From Turbatrix aceti (Eukaryota; Nematoda; Chromadorea; Rhabditida; Panagrolaimidae), in the NCBI GenBank assembly GCA_963969345.1, contig OZ017769.1:9861725-9925724 (forward strand): DNA of 64,000 nt, in the 5' to 3' direction. The notes under the pieces were generated by a model. That model was not told where the DNA came from. It saw only the letters and a list, made by a program, of their open reading frames with translations, and did not search any database. Positions 12,131 to 24,370 of the stretch are shown here, in pieces. Every line of letters starts with the position of its first letter. The stretch's first letter is position 1. The translations under genes and the position numbers were made by a program.

Positions 12131-13690
12131 TCAACCCGACAATCCCATGATTCACATCAGCACAGCATCATGAAAATCGGTTTATTCTGTAATAAAAACG
12201 AAAAAATAAATCAGAAATAAAAAAGTAGTAAATAGAAGGTATCCAGCAGAAATTTCTTCTCGACTCGTTTATTCATGACGATGGCAGTGTCCTAAAAGCA
12301 GAAACACTTTATAAAAACGGTAAACTCGGAAAAAAAGATTTTATCGGGAATGTCGCGTCGCGTTCAAAGCAGAAAAAACACAAAAAATTTGGTGCATGCA
12401 AAAAAACAACAAAATTTGTAAGTAGGCTTGCAGTGAAACGCGGCACAATATTCCGCCCCGGAAATCGGACATGATTGGCGTCGACAACGAGGTAGGAAAC
12501 TGCGGTTCACATAGGAAGAAGGAAAAATGTCATTTTTTTGAAGGAAACAAATGGGTATCAGGAAAAAAATGCAAAGAAAAACGAGAAATGAAAAAAAAGT
12601 TGAAACAAAGATGAAAAAAGTGTGGACAAATAAAATCGCAGTGAACCACAAAAACATAACAAACCGCAAAGAAAAGCAAAAGCATCTTTATCCCAAACTT
12701 CTGCGCCCTGGCCGAGCCAAATCAAATTGGAAAAAAAAATTCTTGCAATCATGCCAAAAAAAAGGTGCACTATGGAAAGAAAATTTAAAAATCGTGAGTA
12801 AAATACGCGAAACGCCACATCAACCACCACGATGGCCAGAATTAAATCATCAAAAATAACTGCACTTTTGCCAAGACGATATCTACCTGCACAGGGCACA
12901 AAACAAAACAATCAACCAAAATAAAAAAAATCCGACGATAAAAATTGTTTTCACCCCACCTTGGAAAGGATGGAAAAAAATGAAATTTGAAACAAAAATC
13001 TTCCTCGCCAAGACAGCCACAGGCTTCAAATTGTGCAATTGCCGAAAAAGGCTGAGCCAAGGACCGCGATCGATGAATAGAAAAGCAAAAAACAAACAAG
13101 AATGCGCAAGAAAAACGAAGAATTCTGGAGGAACAAAAATAGAGCAAAACGTAGGAAAAATTACTGTGACTTATAAAATACTGTAACTTTGTTGTCAGAA
13201 CTGGAAAAAAGGTGAATTCAAAAATCCTGGATAACAACAATGGCCAAAAAAGGTTGGCAGCAGCAGCAGCGCAGTGACAAGAAAAGCAGTGGTTGATTGT
13301 GCGGGAGAACTGCGCGCACACACATAAAAAACATGTAAAAATGAGAAAAAAACACATTTTTGATGTTTTTTTAGGATTGTTTTAAATGCAATAAAAAAGG
13401 CATTTTCAAGGACAACAAATGGCACAGTTTTCAGCACGTGTATCGAACGTTTTTACAGTGGTTGGATTCCGCATTGCCAACTACAAGAAAAAAAGAGAAG
13501 AAAACGATCGAAAAAAGGAAGAAAAAAAAGTTCACTGCGCGCGAACGCCACGGCGCGTCTTTCTCTTCGAAAGTGCAAAGCAGGCAAGAATAAAGCAGAC
13601 AGATCCCATTTGTGCAAAACCAAGAAGAAAACGATTCTTAAAACGAAAAAAAAACAAACTGACAAGAAAAAAATCGCAAACACTTTGTCT
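12131..13690. other. A-rich region without supported gene
   Basis: A long, strongly purine (A)-rich plus strand. Open frames on both strands are low-complexity (Lys/Arg-rich on plus, Phe/Leu-rich on minus) and show no domain or splice structure I can support. It separates the pseudogene from its better-preserved paralogue. Confidence 0.4.
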
Positions 13691-13730
13691 GATATCATGG
13701 AATACGACAACGAGCCTCTGGTCTACGGAC

Positions 13731-13975
13731 CAGAGTTGTCGACCGAGCCGAGCATCGAGCCGAGCATTTCGAGCATTCGAGCGAGCCGAGCGAGCCGAGC
13801 CGCTCGCTCGAATGCTCGGCTCGAAAAATTCGAGCCGAGCCGAGCTGCTCGAATGCTCGGCTCGAGGGCAACCGAGCCGAGCCGAGCGGCTCGAATGCTC
13901 GGCTCGAGGACCACCGAGCCGAGCCGAGCGGCTCGAATGCTCGGCTCGGCAATTTTGGCTCGGTCGACAACTCTG
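13731..13975. mobile_element. hAT-type MITE inside an exon
   Basis: A 245-bp element with perfect 19-bp terminal inverted repeats starting CAGAGTTGTCGACCGAGCC, flanked by the 8-bp duplication CTACGGAC (13723-13730 and 13976-13983). Eight-base duplications of the form nTnnnnAn and termini starting CAG are hallmarks of the hAT superfamily. The interior is built from repeats of the word GAGCC and its complement, including three tandem units of about 42 bp. The paralogous pseudogene at about 11575 has the uninterrupted site, which proves insertion. It has no coding capacity of its own. Confidence 0.88.
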
Positions 13976-14944
13976 CTACGGACCCCAAGCGCACGAAGTC
14001 GCCCTCCCTCCCGACAGAGGTAAGAACCTTCGTTTACAGTAAATTTAACGAATTGAATTGCTTTCAGAAGAAGACGAGGCCGTCGGCGACATCCGATGGC
14101 TTCTCTCCCGTCTTCAACTCTGGACGGAGGATGAAGCAAGGGTTGAGACCGTCCGGCGACGGCTCGAACAGCTCTCTCTGTACGAGCCTGATGCCGAGAT
14201 GGTCTCCCCGTCCGAGGGCGCCATGGATGGTGTCAGCAGCGATGCTGACAACTCCATGCTCCGCGACGTGAACACGCTCTGTGTTCACAACGCCACCGAC
14301 GACGTCTACGACCATCCTGCCATCCATGATCCCTTCTCGGGATCCGTCGTCGGTGGCGTCGCGGCCCCCATCATCGTCCCCGTCACGAAGGCCACGCTTG
14401 ACGAAATCGTCAGGTATGCCTTTGTGGCGTGGGGCCTCAACCAGGTCGTGGCAGCGACCATCCATCCTGTCGACGCGGCTTCAAATGCTGTCGTCGACAC
14501 TGCTTCCACCCCCCTGGCCGGCGCAGCGGCCAACTCAATCGTCGACGCGGCAAGTCCCATCGACGTCGACAACGTGGATGCCGTCATGGTCCCCGTCGAA
14601 GTGGTCAGGTGCATGGCCCTCAAGCGCTCCCGCACCGACGACCCTTCGGCGGGCGAGCCAACGGCGAAGCGGCGGTGCGTCAGGGAGGATGCCCCCGTCT
14701 TCCGTCGTCCGGCGCGTCTGGCCATCGACTGGAGGGCAACCCCTGCCACCCAGTCCCCGTGAACTCGCCTCCGCAGTCGTTCGCGCAACACTCGGCACCG
14801 TCGCCGTCGGCATCGACCCCAGAGCACCCTCGCGTGTCGTCACCCGAATGCCGGTCATTCTCGAAGTCGTCGGGAGCGCTGTTTTCCTCTCCGACGTCCC
14901 CGTCGCCGGCTTCCGCATCGCCAATTCTCGGACTCGGATCGCGT

Positions 14945-15240
14945 GGCTTTTCTTCGCCGTCTCCCGGACCCGCATCGCCGTCTCCCGGACCCGCATCGCC
15001 GTCTCCCGGACCCGCATCGCCGTCTTCCGCACCCGCATCGCCGTCTCCCGCACCCGCGTCGCCGTCTCCCGCACCCGCGTCGCCATCTCTCGGCCTGCCG
15101 TCTACCGCACCCGCGTCGCCGTCTCCCGCACCCGCGTCGCCATCTCTCGGCCTGCCGTCTACCGCACCCGCGTCGCCGTCTCCCGCACCCGCGTCGCCAT
15201 CTCTCGGCCTGCCGTCTACCACCCCAGCCTCGCCATCACC
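14945..15240 (+). repeat. coding-type tandem repeat (21-bp and 57-bp units)
   Basis: In-frame repeats first of a 21-bp unit (SPSPGPA-type) and then three copies of a 57-bp unit encoding a 19-residue Ser/Pro/Ala/Leu block ([19 protein letters not shown]). The repeat lies in the C-terminal half of the gene at 13697-15520 and predicts an extended, unstructured linker. Confidence 0.7.
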
Positions 15241-15520
15241 CGCTCCGTCGCCCGCGTCACCGTCTCCCGCCCCGGTCTTGCCGCTACCCTACCTGCGACC
15301 CGCCATCCCGGTACCGAAAGTCCTCGAAGTCGTACACCGCAGTGGCAACACAGAGGTGCGTCAGACGTACCCAACGCGGGGCGGAGGCTACGTCACCCGG
15401 CAGGGAGAGCCCTGCGACAAGGATGGCCACAGGCTCACCCCTCCGAGGGCCCGTTACTCCAGCTCCAGCAGCAGCTCCAGTGACTCGTCTTCGTCTTCAA
15501 GCGCATCTTGGAGACGTTAA

Positions 15521-15847
15521 CGCAATTTACTTTGACAAAGTAAGTTTTAACAATTTTAAGGGGTTAATTAATTTGTTGAAGTAGTATAGTTTTTTTGTTG
15601 TTTTTTTTTAAATTTAATTTCCGACATAATTTTTTTTATTATCGTTGAATCTCATTTTTATAATTTTTTAAATTATTATTATTTTTTGCCTAACTTTTTT
15701 TCATGACAGTGGTTTTTGAATAAAAAAGCATTTTATAAAGCTTATTTTACAACACAAAATCTTTACGCTTTACAAAAAAATTTGTGAACGATTTTATGAA
15801 TTATGAGGATTTAACCAATTCAATTCTAGAGTCAGAATTCTGGACTC
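15521..15847. other. AT-rich spacer
   Basis: About 330 bases of AT-rich sequence between the end of the Ser/Pro/Ala-rich gene and the first uL14 pseudogene. No gene or repeat is supported. Confidence 0.4.
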
Positions 15848-16200
15848 AACGTGGACGTGGAAAGGCTTCCGGATCCAATCGTCGTGTTTCACCTTGCCTT
15901 CCTGTTGGGCATCGTCATCAATGCTCCCTGGACGCTGGCCAAGAACCTGTTCGTCATTACTGTCTACGGCATCCGCGATCGCCCGAATCGATTGCCTTCT
16001 GCTGATTCGTTCGTCCGCTCGGTCAAAAATTCGAGCTTTGCAAGAAGTCGTTGTCATTTGTCAGTAATATCACTTACGACGCGATCGCATGGCCATCATC
16101 ATTGTCAATCGGCATCGTTCACTCCGAGGACACCGCCAACGATCATCTTGAACAACTGTCGCCAAGGAATGCGCCAAATTGCCGAACCGAATTTCTCGAT
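15848..16200 (+). pseudogene. ribosomal protein uL14 (RPL23) pseudogene 1
   Basis: Pieces of cytosolic ribosomal protein uL14/RPL23 can be read in order, but in shifting frames. They are QRGRGKASGSN near the start, then INAPWTLAKNLFVITVYGIR and NRLPSADSFVRSVK, then a SEDTAND stretch matching the FEDNAG region, and AKECA near the end. Family knowledge: intact uL14 has the order RGRG, NCADNTGAKNL, YGIRGRLNRLP, FEDNAGVIVNN, AKECADLWPRIA. Several frameshifts make it non-coding. No intron is seen within it, so a processed copy is plausible. Confidence 0.75.
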
Positions 16201-16284
16201 GAGGTGATCAAGGATCAAGTCAGACTTTTTTTGAAGAGTATGTTCTTATATAAAATTTTTCGATCATTCTGACTTTTGTTTTTT

Positions 16285-18620
16285 TTTCAGATCACATCTA
16301 CGCCATCCCAGTCGAACACGATGCTCACCCTCACCACCGGACCTCCTGAAGCCATCTAAAGTCTTCGCAACCGGAGTTCAGAAGCATCGTCACTTCTGCA
16401 CCGCTCAAAGCCGTCCAATTCTCGAAGCAATGTTTCAGTCACCACTTCTCGGAGTAAGCTTGGATCGAACTGAAGTGGAATTCCTCACTCTCGTTGCTTA
16501 CATCCATCCGATGACTCGCTTTCCCAGCAGCACCTGGAATCGATCGTTCCTAAGCCTGTCGTGGATTTTCCCCGATGATCACTACCGAAACAAGCCGCAG
16601 CATGGACGTGGAAAAGATTCCGGTTCGCAATTCCGTATTTCACTTTGCCTCTCCATTTAAGTCGTCGCCATCAACTGCGGTGACAACACAGAAGCCATGA
16701 CCACAAAGTCATTATTGCTGTAAACGGAATCCGTGGCCGTCTAAACCGTTTGCCTTCTGCTCGTCTCGGTGGCCCTGACAAGAATGGCAGGCTGGAATCC
16801 CTCAAGCGAATGTCACTTGAACGAGGACCGTCTTTGTATACTTCGAGGAAAATCCTGGCAGCCGATACAAAATGCTCTGCCATCCCAAACCTGTAGCCAG
16901 AGAATGAGCCAATTTGTGGCACGACGAAATGATACAGTTTCAAGTATTGAATTTTTTCAAAAGCAAGTTTTTATAAAATCCTGGTGAATAATTCTGACAT
17001 TTGTTTTTTTTTCAGATCACAATCTCATGCAATCCAAGCGCACCTGCACCACCAACTTCTTCTTCGACTTCCGGAAGCAAGTCATCCGAATTCTTGGCAA
17101 CCGGAGCAAAGTTGTCATCACTTACGCCACACTCCACGCCGTCCAGCTTTTCGAGTACAATCACCAAAATTTTGGACCTGACTTTCTTCCTCAAGCTCGT
17201 CGCGATTCCGGGATTGACCCGATGATGAGAATGAAATTTCCATTTTACACAGTGAGTTTTTTTATTTTCAAAAATAGTTTTTGCTTGTTTGGAAAGTTTC
17301 CTACGATGACAATTTTTGGTTTTGTGAAGCCGTTAAACACAAAAAAAATATAAAAAACATTTTTAAAATTTTATAAATTTTTTTTTCAGCCGCTGAAGTC
17401 AATGATTTGCTATCGTCGCGCCCCCAAGAACTTTTTCGGCCCAAAAAGGTCAGCGCAGACTCCTTGTAACTAATTCGTGAATCCATGGAGAGAACAGGGT
17501 AGTCTGGAACTCGAAATGGAACTCATGAGTCGTCCCAAAGTTCGCTTCACCCTCAAGGAATGGCTCATTTACCAGAGATGTATCACCTTCGGCTGCGCAA
17601 AGAAGGACGATCTCCGCTATTAGTGCAGCGGAAGCTGGTAAAACCCCAATTGCCGATGACATGGCCTATTATGGCAATTTGAAGGTTGGTTTTGGGAAGA
17701 AAATGAAAAATATGCTTTTTTAATTTCGGGAAATAACAAAAAATAAATTTAAAAAATTTTCGTAAATCAACGTAATCTTTTTTTTTCAGGTTGAAAAAGA
17801 GATTTCGGCCAATTTGTCGCCGCCTCAGAAGCAAGATCTTCGCCAATGACAAAATCAGCAATCCTGCGTTCGCCATGGTCGACAACGATCACGAGGGCAT
17901 CATCAGCACCGACATCCTTCTGGATCAAGCAGTTCATCCACTAACTACCGAAACCGGATGTTTTTATGACTTTTGCCGCACGCAAAGCCATTCAATTCTC
18001 AAAGCCCCGATATTTTCAATTCCGGGTTCGAAAATGACTTCTACGTCGAACAAGATCCACAGACAGATTACGTCGATATCACACTCATTACCGTCATCCA
18101 AGTCTACCTCACCGAGCCCATTGGCAATATCCTCACTGGCCACGAGATCAATACGGCCTGTAAAGCCCTGCACGAGAAGATGAAAAAAAGTCCTGCCTGA
18201 ACACCCCTTGACATAAGCGCCACTCTTGGCCTGTCTACGGCGTCCCAGACGAATGCTGTCTCCCAGCTTCGAGCCCTCAAGCACTGCGAACAATATTGAC
18301 GAGACTTTCGTCAACGCTTGATGGCACTTTTGCCAACAATACGGGAGCCTCGGCAGCCCCGATGACGTCAGGCAAAATCGCTCCAAGTGACACATCGTAG
18401 CTATCGGGCGTCTACGGTCACTTTCACCTCCTCGGACTTCCACGCAGCCTGTCACCCACCTCCTAACTGCCAAAGAAGACATCTTGCGTACCAAGGGAGG
18501 CGATCGATAGAGCCTACGAAGCCCTTGGCAGGTCGGTTTACGGAATGTGGGGGAAGTGAAGAGAAGGGCAAAATTAATGCAACAAAATTCGCAATTTTTC
18601 GTAACCGCGTTATACATTTT
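16285..18620 (+). pseudogene. decayed exon-like segments around and after the uL14 copies
   Basis: Several GC-richer blocks bounded by good nematode acceptors (ends at about 16290, 17015, 17390 and 17790) carry coding-like codon use but stops in every frame. The block after 16290 is repeated after 17015, about 720 bases away. Examples are the readable stretches VIRILGNRSKVVITYATLH at about 17080 and [19 protein letters not shown] at about 18080. I recognise no family. It is most likely a decaying multi-exon gene or tandem gene fragments. Confidence 0.35.
16597..16940 (+). pseudogene. ribosomal protein uL14 (RPL23) pseudogene 2
   Basis: A second broken uL14 copy about 745 bases after the first. 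Readable blocks are HGRGKDSGSQFRISLCL, VVAINCGDNTEAM, NGIRGRLNRLPSARLGG, TVFVYFEENPGS and ANLW near the end, in different frames and with stops. Spacing and flanking sequence match the first copy, so the two arose by tandem duplication of a larger segment that includes a following intron-like stretch ending TTTTTTTTCAG. Confidence 0.75.
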
Positions 18621-19251
18621 TGTAATTATCTGCGTTCAAAAACAAAACAAAAAAACATTACATACGGGTACAAAATGGCACATAAAAATTATTACCAATA
18701 TCAAAATTCAGATTTAAATTCACAAATACCCGTATACATTTTTTGATTAGGGGTCATATTCGATCGAAGTTTAAAAACTCCCATATTTTCTGCCGATCGC
18801 CACTGCTGTCCACTTTCTCACCTCTAGGGAAGCTGGACCTGCCCCCATGCACGTAGGATGGTGACTAGGTTAATGTTGTGTTCATTGGTTGAAGCAGCTG
18901 CCAAAGCAGCACCTCAACACTTTTTTTTGTGTTTTTATTATTATTATTGTGGTCGTCAAAATGCATCATGAATGCGAACAACGACTCATCAAGCAAAAAT
19001 GAATGATCCAGAAATATCAAAGACAACTCAATCTGACAAGAAAGAACCAGAAAATGTTATGAAACCAGCAGAAGCCGAAAATGCGCCAGAAGTAACTGCA
19101 AGAATCTTCATCTTAGCCAGCTAGAAACATCAGCAAAAGCAAAAGAAAATGCGCCAAAGTAGCTGGTCAATCAGAATTATAATGATCGTAGGTGAATCAT
19201 CGTGGAAGAATCATCATCAAAATGATCCTGAGTACAAATGGCATTAGAAAA

Positions 19252-20250
19252 CCGCCTTCCAAAGCAGAAGGTGTGTTTGAACCCCCCCTCCTCCGTGACA
19301 GACCAACTAACCCTGATCCTTTTTCAGATAATTCCTTTGCTATCAACTCAACTTTTATCGCAGTACGTTGTGATAAAACGGGAAGGCGACGTAAAGTCAA
19401 CAAGAAGTCTGTTCGTTGACTGGGAAGAAATTTTTTTATGAAATTCGCAAAAGCAAGCAGTATTGAGCAGCCTAAGCAAGTTTTCCTGATCAAACGCTCA
19501 ACTGCACTCAAAAATCAAACCTACGATTTGAGCGCCTTCCAAAGCAATAGGTGCGTTTTGACTGTCCCCCTTCTCCGTGATGACCCAACTAACCCTGATT
19601 CTTTTTTCAGAATAACTCATTGCTATCAACTTTAATCGCAGTACGCTGTGATACAACGAGAAGGCGAGGTCAACATGAAGTACATACGTTGGCTATGAAG
19701 AATGTTTTCTCCCCAAGAACGGCAAAAGCAGCAGTATCGAGCTTCATCATAAGTTTTCCTGTTTTCTGAAGTCAAACGCTCAACTGCTACCAGAACTGAA
19801 ATCAACGTCCGCCTTCCAAAGCAAAAGGTGTGTTTTAACTTTACTCAAAGCTGACATCTAGTAACCCTTGATTTTTTTTCAGAATATAAATTCATTGCTA
19901 ACCCTTTTTTCGCAGTACGTTGTGATTAAAGGCGCGAAGGCGAGGCGACGTCAACATGAAGTATGTTCGTTGACTGGAAGAACTTCAATTATCCCAACAA
20001 CAACTGTAATACAACTATTTTGCTGAAGAAGTTCAACTGAGAATACGAATCCACGATTACGACTGCGAAGAACTCCAAGAACCCCAACATCAATCGCAAA
20101 GGCAATGAGCAGTTTGCAATAATTGTTTCGCCAAAGAAATTGAACTAAGAAATCAAATTCACTGATGGCACCGCCTTCAATTACAATCGGTGTGTTTGAA
20201 CTCCCTGTCATTCATGATCGGTCAACTAACCCTAATACTTGTTTCAGAAC
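19252..20250 (+). repeat. tandem exon-like repeat, four units of about 280-360 bp
   Basis: Four diverged units start at about 19252, 19533, 19809 and 20171. Each opens CCGCCTTC(CAAAGC) and contains an AACTAACCCTGAT or similar stretch followed by a TTTTTTCAG acceptor. In the first three a short coding-like block follows (QYVVIKREGDV in the first, QYAVIQREGEV in the second). No long frame is open through a unit, so these look like duplicated exons of a dead gene. Confidence 0.55.
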
Positions 20251-20299
20251 ATTTTATGGGATGCAAACTTTTTCCCGAAATGAAGGCAGTGAATGATCA

Positions 20300-20765
20300 A
20301 GTCCATCAGCAACATCCTCATTAATGAAAGCATCGGTTTTCAATGGAGCTGAACGCCAAAATGTTGCAGAAAATTTTTTTTTCGTCTAATAGCTTCAAAC
20401 CTAAGAAGGTCCGTAATTTTCCCTCTCAAGCAATTTCCACTTACTTTTTTTGTTTTAGTTTATCCGCTTTCGCTCGTGCGAAACACCGACGACAGAAAAT
20501 GTATGGAAACATACTACATCGTCGGAGGTCGTGTGCCTTTGGTGTCATGGTTCTATCAAGAGGGAATTTGAAGAACAACGTCTCAATCCCACCCTGAATT
20601 CGACTTCCAATTCGAATTCAAGAACCATGACATCTCAGTGCCAGCCGGATACAGGATCGGGTACGTTTTTCCCTCACACCCCCAATAACCATAACTAACT
20701 ATTTTTTTTCTTTTTCAGAACACCTGACACGAATCGGGTAACTCATTTTCCGCCGGCTGAACGCT

Positions 20766-20801
<36 letters not shown>

Positions 20802-22590
20802 AAAAAAAAAAAAAAAACTAAAAAAAAGAGCAGGCACATCGCAGCGACCTGATCATAAAAAAATGATCTGGGCAAGCCTTTAAAGGCATGCTAGCGTATG
20901 TCACACCAAGGTACGTCTTTGCCACCCGCCCACTTTTCCAATGCAATCTCTCCGTTTTCAGGTTGGCTTTCAATTGGTCATCCTTGGACGCGGAACTCTC
21001 AATTTATCAACCAATGAAACACAACCTAAGATTCCTGTGCCACCGAGCTGTTTGCAACTGACAGCTCGGTGAAGTAACCACGTGCAACGGCGCAATACGC
21101 CGCTGGCAGTCGCGCGAACGGCGCCATAAAAGAAAAATGTAGTGGATCGAATGTGCCCAAGCCCATTTTATATTTAGTTACGCGCGCTTGATTTTATAAT
21201 ATTGGGGGGACAGAACAAAGTTTCTGTAAATAAATCACAAACGATTTTAATCGTTCTTTTTGTCTAACATATGTGCCATTTTTTGAAAACGAACAAAACT
21301 TTAATTCTCTTCACTTCCTTTCCCCCGTAACCACCTTTTAGCAAATTCCCTTGGCTACGTGACTGTCCTTCGGCGGCAGTACCCGACGGCTGCGTGGTTT
21401 CAAAGGTCACTCAAAAAGTCCAGGAGGTTGGCTGCAGAAGCGAAGCATCCAAGAGCTGCCAATCGGCATGAGCTTCGCTTCGTATATGGCTACACGATTC
21501 GTCATCGTAAAAGCCCACACAGCATCAGATGCCATCGGCCAGAGTGCAGGCACGGCTCAGAATCCGACTTCCACGTCAGTCCCATTGACAACTACGAGGC
21601 AAAGGCAAAAAAGCCGTCAAAACAGTTGGATGTATTTTAAACTTTATAAGGTTGGTTTTTTTTATTTGATCACCTGTTTTATTATTTTTGTTGCTTCAAA
21701 CTTGTATTTTTTCGATTTTACTTATTTTTTCTTAAAAAAAACTATTTCTAAAATTTAGAGTTTGAAACAAAATTTTTTGACTAAATCGGAAACATGTTAT
21801 TTTTTTAGATACACATTTTTTGGAATATTTTTTGAAAAAAATTTGAGAAAAAATTTTATTTACATATTTTGAAAAACTATCTAATTTGTTCTTTTTTTTC
21901 TAAAATTTTATTTCGAAAAAAACTACCTAATTTGTTCTACAAATTCATCTTGTTTTTTTTGCAGGTATAAATTTATACCAGCCATTCGAATTGGCATCCA
22001 AAACTTCAACGCAAACCCGCATACTGTAGACTCCGTTGCGAGTATGCAGTCTCGCATCGCAACGGCAGTCAGGACAAACATCCATCGCAATCACTGGACG
22101 AAAGTCTGTTACTAGTTCGCAGTCGAGGAAAATTATTGACCAAAACGGGCTCAACTTTCTTGCCCGAACAACGAAGACATCAAGCAACTTTACCCATCTA
22201 CAGCACCTCATTTTCTTTTTTTTCATTATTTTTTACTCTTCTTTTTTATTATTTTTTATTATTGTTCTGGACTCTGGCGTCAGTGCCTGCAAAGGCCGGG
22301 CTGCCATGTCCAAAATTAGCTGACAATAAAAAGGGGAAATGGGGGAGGGTCGAATTCGTATGGTAGTTTTTAGAGGTACCGGAACATCATTCTAATCCAA
22401 CGACGACCCTGGCGGCACCTGTATCCAGACTACCGGCCGGATCCAAGGAAACCTGCTCGAGCCAATTCCTACTTTTTCGCCGACATTCAATGTTTTTACA
22501 CTTTTTACTACTCATCATTTTATGGTACTGGTAGGTTCAAAGTATGGAATAGAAAATGTTGTTTTTATTGCGACTTTTCAAAGTCGTTTT
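20300..22590. other. decayed exon-like sequence and low-complexity spacer
   Basis: Short coding-like blocks (for example FDFQFEFKNHDISVPAGYRI at about 20600-20660 and GFQLVILGRGTLNLSTN at about 20963) are bounded by intron-like signals, but stops break them. A run of about 30 A residues lies at 20769. Two long poly-A/T stretches surround 21660-21960. No intact gene is supported. Confidence 0.35.
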
Positions 22591-22610
22591 TTTGTTGATT
22601 TTTTTTACAA

Positions 22611-24370
22611 TCCGGAACATGCCCGGTCTGGCGTAGCCAGTCTTTTTAGATACCTTACGACACTACTCGGAACCTGACAATTACCTGCAACTCCAGCTTG
22701 TTTGTATTTATAATAGTTCGACGACCCTGGTGCCACAGACTCTTCCTTATTCATTCTCATCCCGGAAAGCTTCCACTTATCATTCACTGCAATTAATTAC
22801 TGGTTGGTTTACCACAGAGCAAAAAAAACAACTTTTTTTCACACTTTTTATTGCAACTTTAAAAACAATTATTTTTCGTTGAATTTTTATTTTTCGTTTT
22901 TATGATTGAAATTTTTTTAAACAAGTATTTTCGTAATTTTTTTTTCGCATATTACAAAAATCCGGAAAATATCCGGTCTGACACTGCCAGTCTTTTGAGG
23001 TAGGACAATTGCCTGATCTACAATTACAACTACACGCTGGCCTACTTTTGATCATCTATATATTTTATTAAAAATCTTTTTCACGTAATCACAAAATCCG
23101 GAACATCCCGGTCTGGCGTAGCCAGTCTTTTGAGGTACGATAACTGTGCCATCCCTATCCATCGTGACGACCTCACGACAACACCCAGCTCGATGACGTT
23201 GCCGGCATGTTCCCGACGGTCTACTTCCCACATCTACTCCTCTTAGCTGCTTACTGCTGGTTGGCAAACTTACAAATGATTTTTTTTCAAATTATTTCAA
23301 ACTTTTTTTAATTAAGACTAACACACATTTTTTTCGAAAATATTTCTTTCTAAATTTGACTAAAATTATTTTTCACGTAATCGCAAAATCCGGAATTGTC
23401 CGGTCTGGCATGACCAGTCTTTTGAGGTTTAACACCTGTACCATACTCACTGCGACCCATTACGGCACCGCTTCCAGCGTGCCGCGACAACTATCGCCCG
23501 ATTTTATCACCGAGGACACGTCCTGTGTTGTAGCCGTTGAACAGGACGCTACCTACAACTTTCCTCGACACACCGGTTGGTTTCACGCATGTGCTTATCC
23601 AAAAATTATTTTTTTTATTTGTAACTTTAAAAACAATTTTTCTCGTAATAATATTTTTCACGTAATCACAAAAATCCGGAAAACGTAAGGTCTGGGATGA
23701 CCAGTCTTTTGAGGTATCTATGCGAAACCACTGCGAGCCTACCGAAACGGGTACAACCATCAAACGTCTACAGTGTCCGTTAAATAGGACGTATCCTAAT
23801 CACGGCGACGACCCTTATGCCTCAGGCTGCTATCAGGATGGTTTTTATTTATTTTCCCTACTCACTTCGTTTTTTACTTTTTTTGTATTCACTCACCTCG
23901 GCACACAGAAAACACGTGTGTACGAAAATTTTTTTATTAGAATTTTGAAAGCACTTTTTATATTTTTTTATGTAACAAAAAATCCGGAAAATGCCGGTCT
24001 GGCGGAGCCAGTCTTTTTAGGTTCTTTTACCTGATTTTCATACTTGCCTGAATCTAAACAAGACATCTGACACACACCGGCGCCACGAGCAGATCATATC
24101 AGGCTGCTACGACTACGGCGCCATTGCCCCTATTTTCGCTACTCACCCACGTTTACTACTTCGTTGCCCCTGCAACTCAGTGTTGGTTGGTACACAAATT
24201 TTTATGAAAACAAGTTTTTTCATTTTATTTATTTTTTAATTGCGACAAACAAAAACAATAATTTTTTTGAAACAGTTTTTCTAATCCTGAATTAAAATTA
24301 TTTTCCACGTAACCAAAAAATCCGGAAAATGCCCGGTCTGGCGTAGCCAGTCTTTTGAGACACGATAACT
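22611..24370 (+). repeat. seven-unit array with conserved hairpin core
   Basis: Units start at about 22611, 22961, 23097, 23389, 23675, 23983 and 24321. Each core reads TCCGGAA...CCGG TCTGGC(GTA)GCCAG TCTTTT(GAG). The right half forms a hairpin (CTGG(C) paired with (G)CCAG) followed by a T-run. The loop varies (GTA, GGA, CATGA, GATGA) while most arms stay paired. Between cores there is GC-richer sequence that differs from unit to unit and an AT-rich stretch with GGTTGG words. No continuous reading frame is seen. Confidence 0.6.

Larger units (their letters stand above)
13697..15520 (+). pseudogene. unrecognised Ser/Pro/Ala-rich protein gene, exon 1 broken by a MITE
   Basis: I do not recognise the family. 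The likely start is MEYDNEPLVYGP at 13697. After 34 coding bases a 245-bp element plus 8-bp target duplication interrupts exon 1 (253 bp in all) and shifts the frame. Downstream, QAHEVALPPDR joins across an intron (14020-14067) to an acidic segment, EEDEAVGDIRWLLSRLQLW, whose frame is shared with the pseudogene paralogue. This frame stops at 14762. The S/P/A-rich repeats and a distinctive C-terminus ([18 protein letters not shown], then a poly-Ser tail ending SASWRR) lie in another frame, so an intron or a real frameshift must join them. A basic KRSRTDD...AKRR stretch could be a nuclear localisation signal. Probably non-functional as it stands, unless splicing removes the insertion. Confidence 0.55.

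Noticed and set aside
12364..13437. Phe/Leu-rich minus-strand and Lys-rich plus-strand frames
   Set aside because: Products of A-rich composition; no splice structure, conservation or domain.
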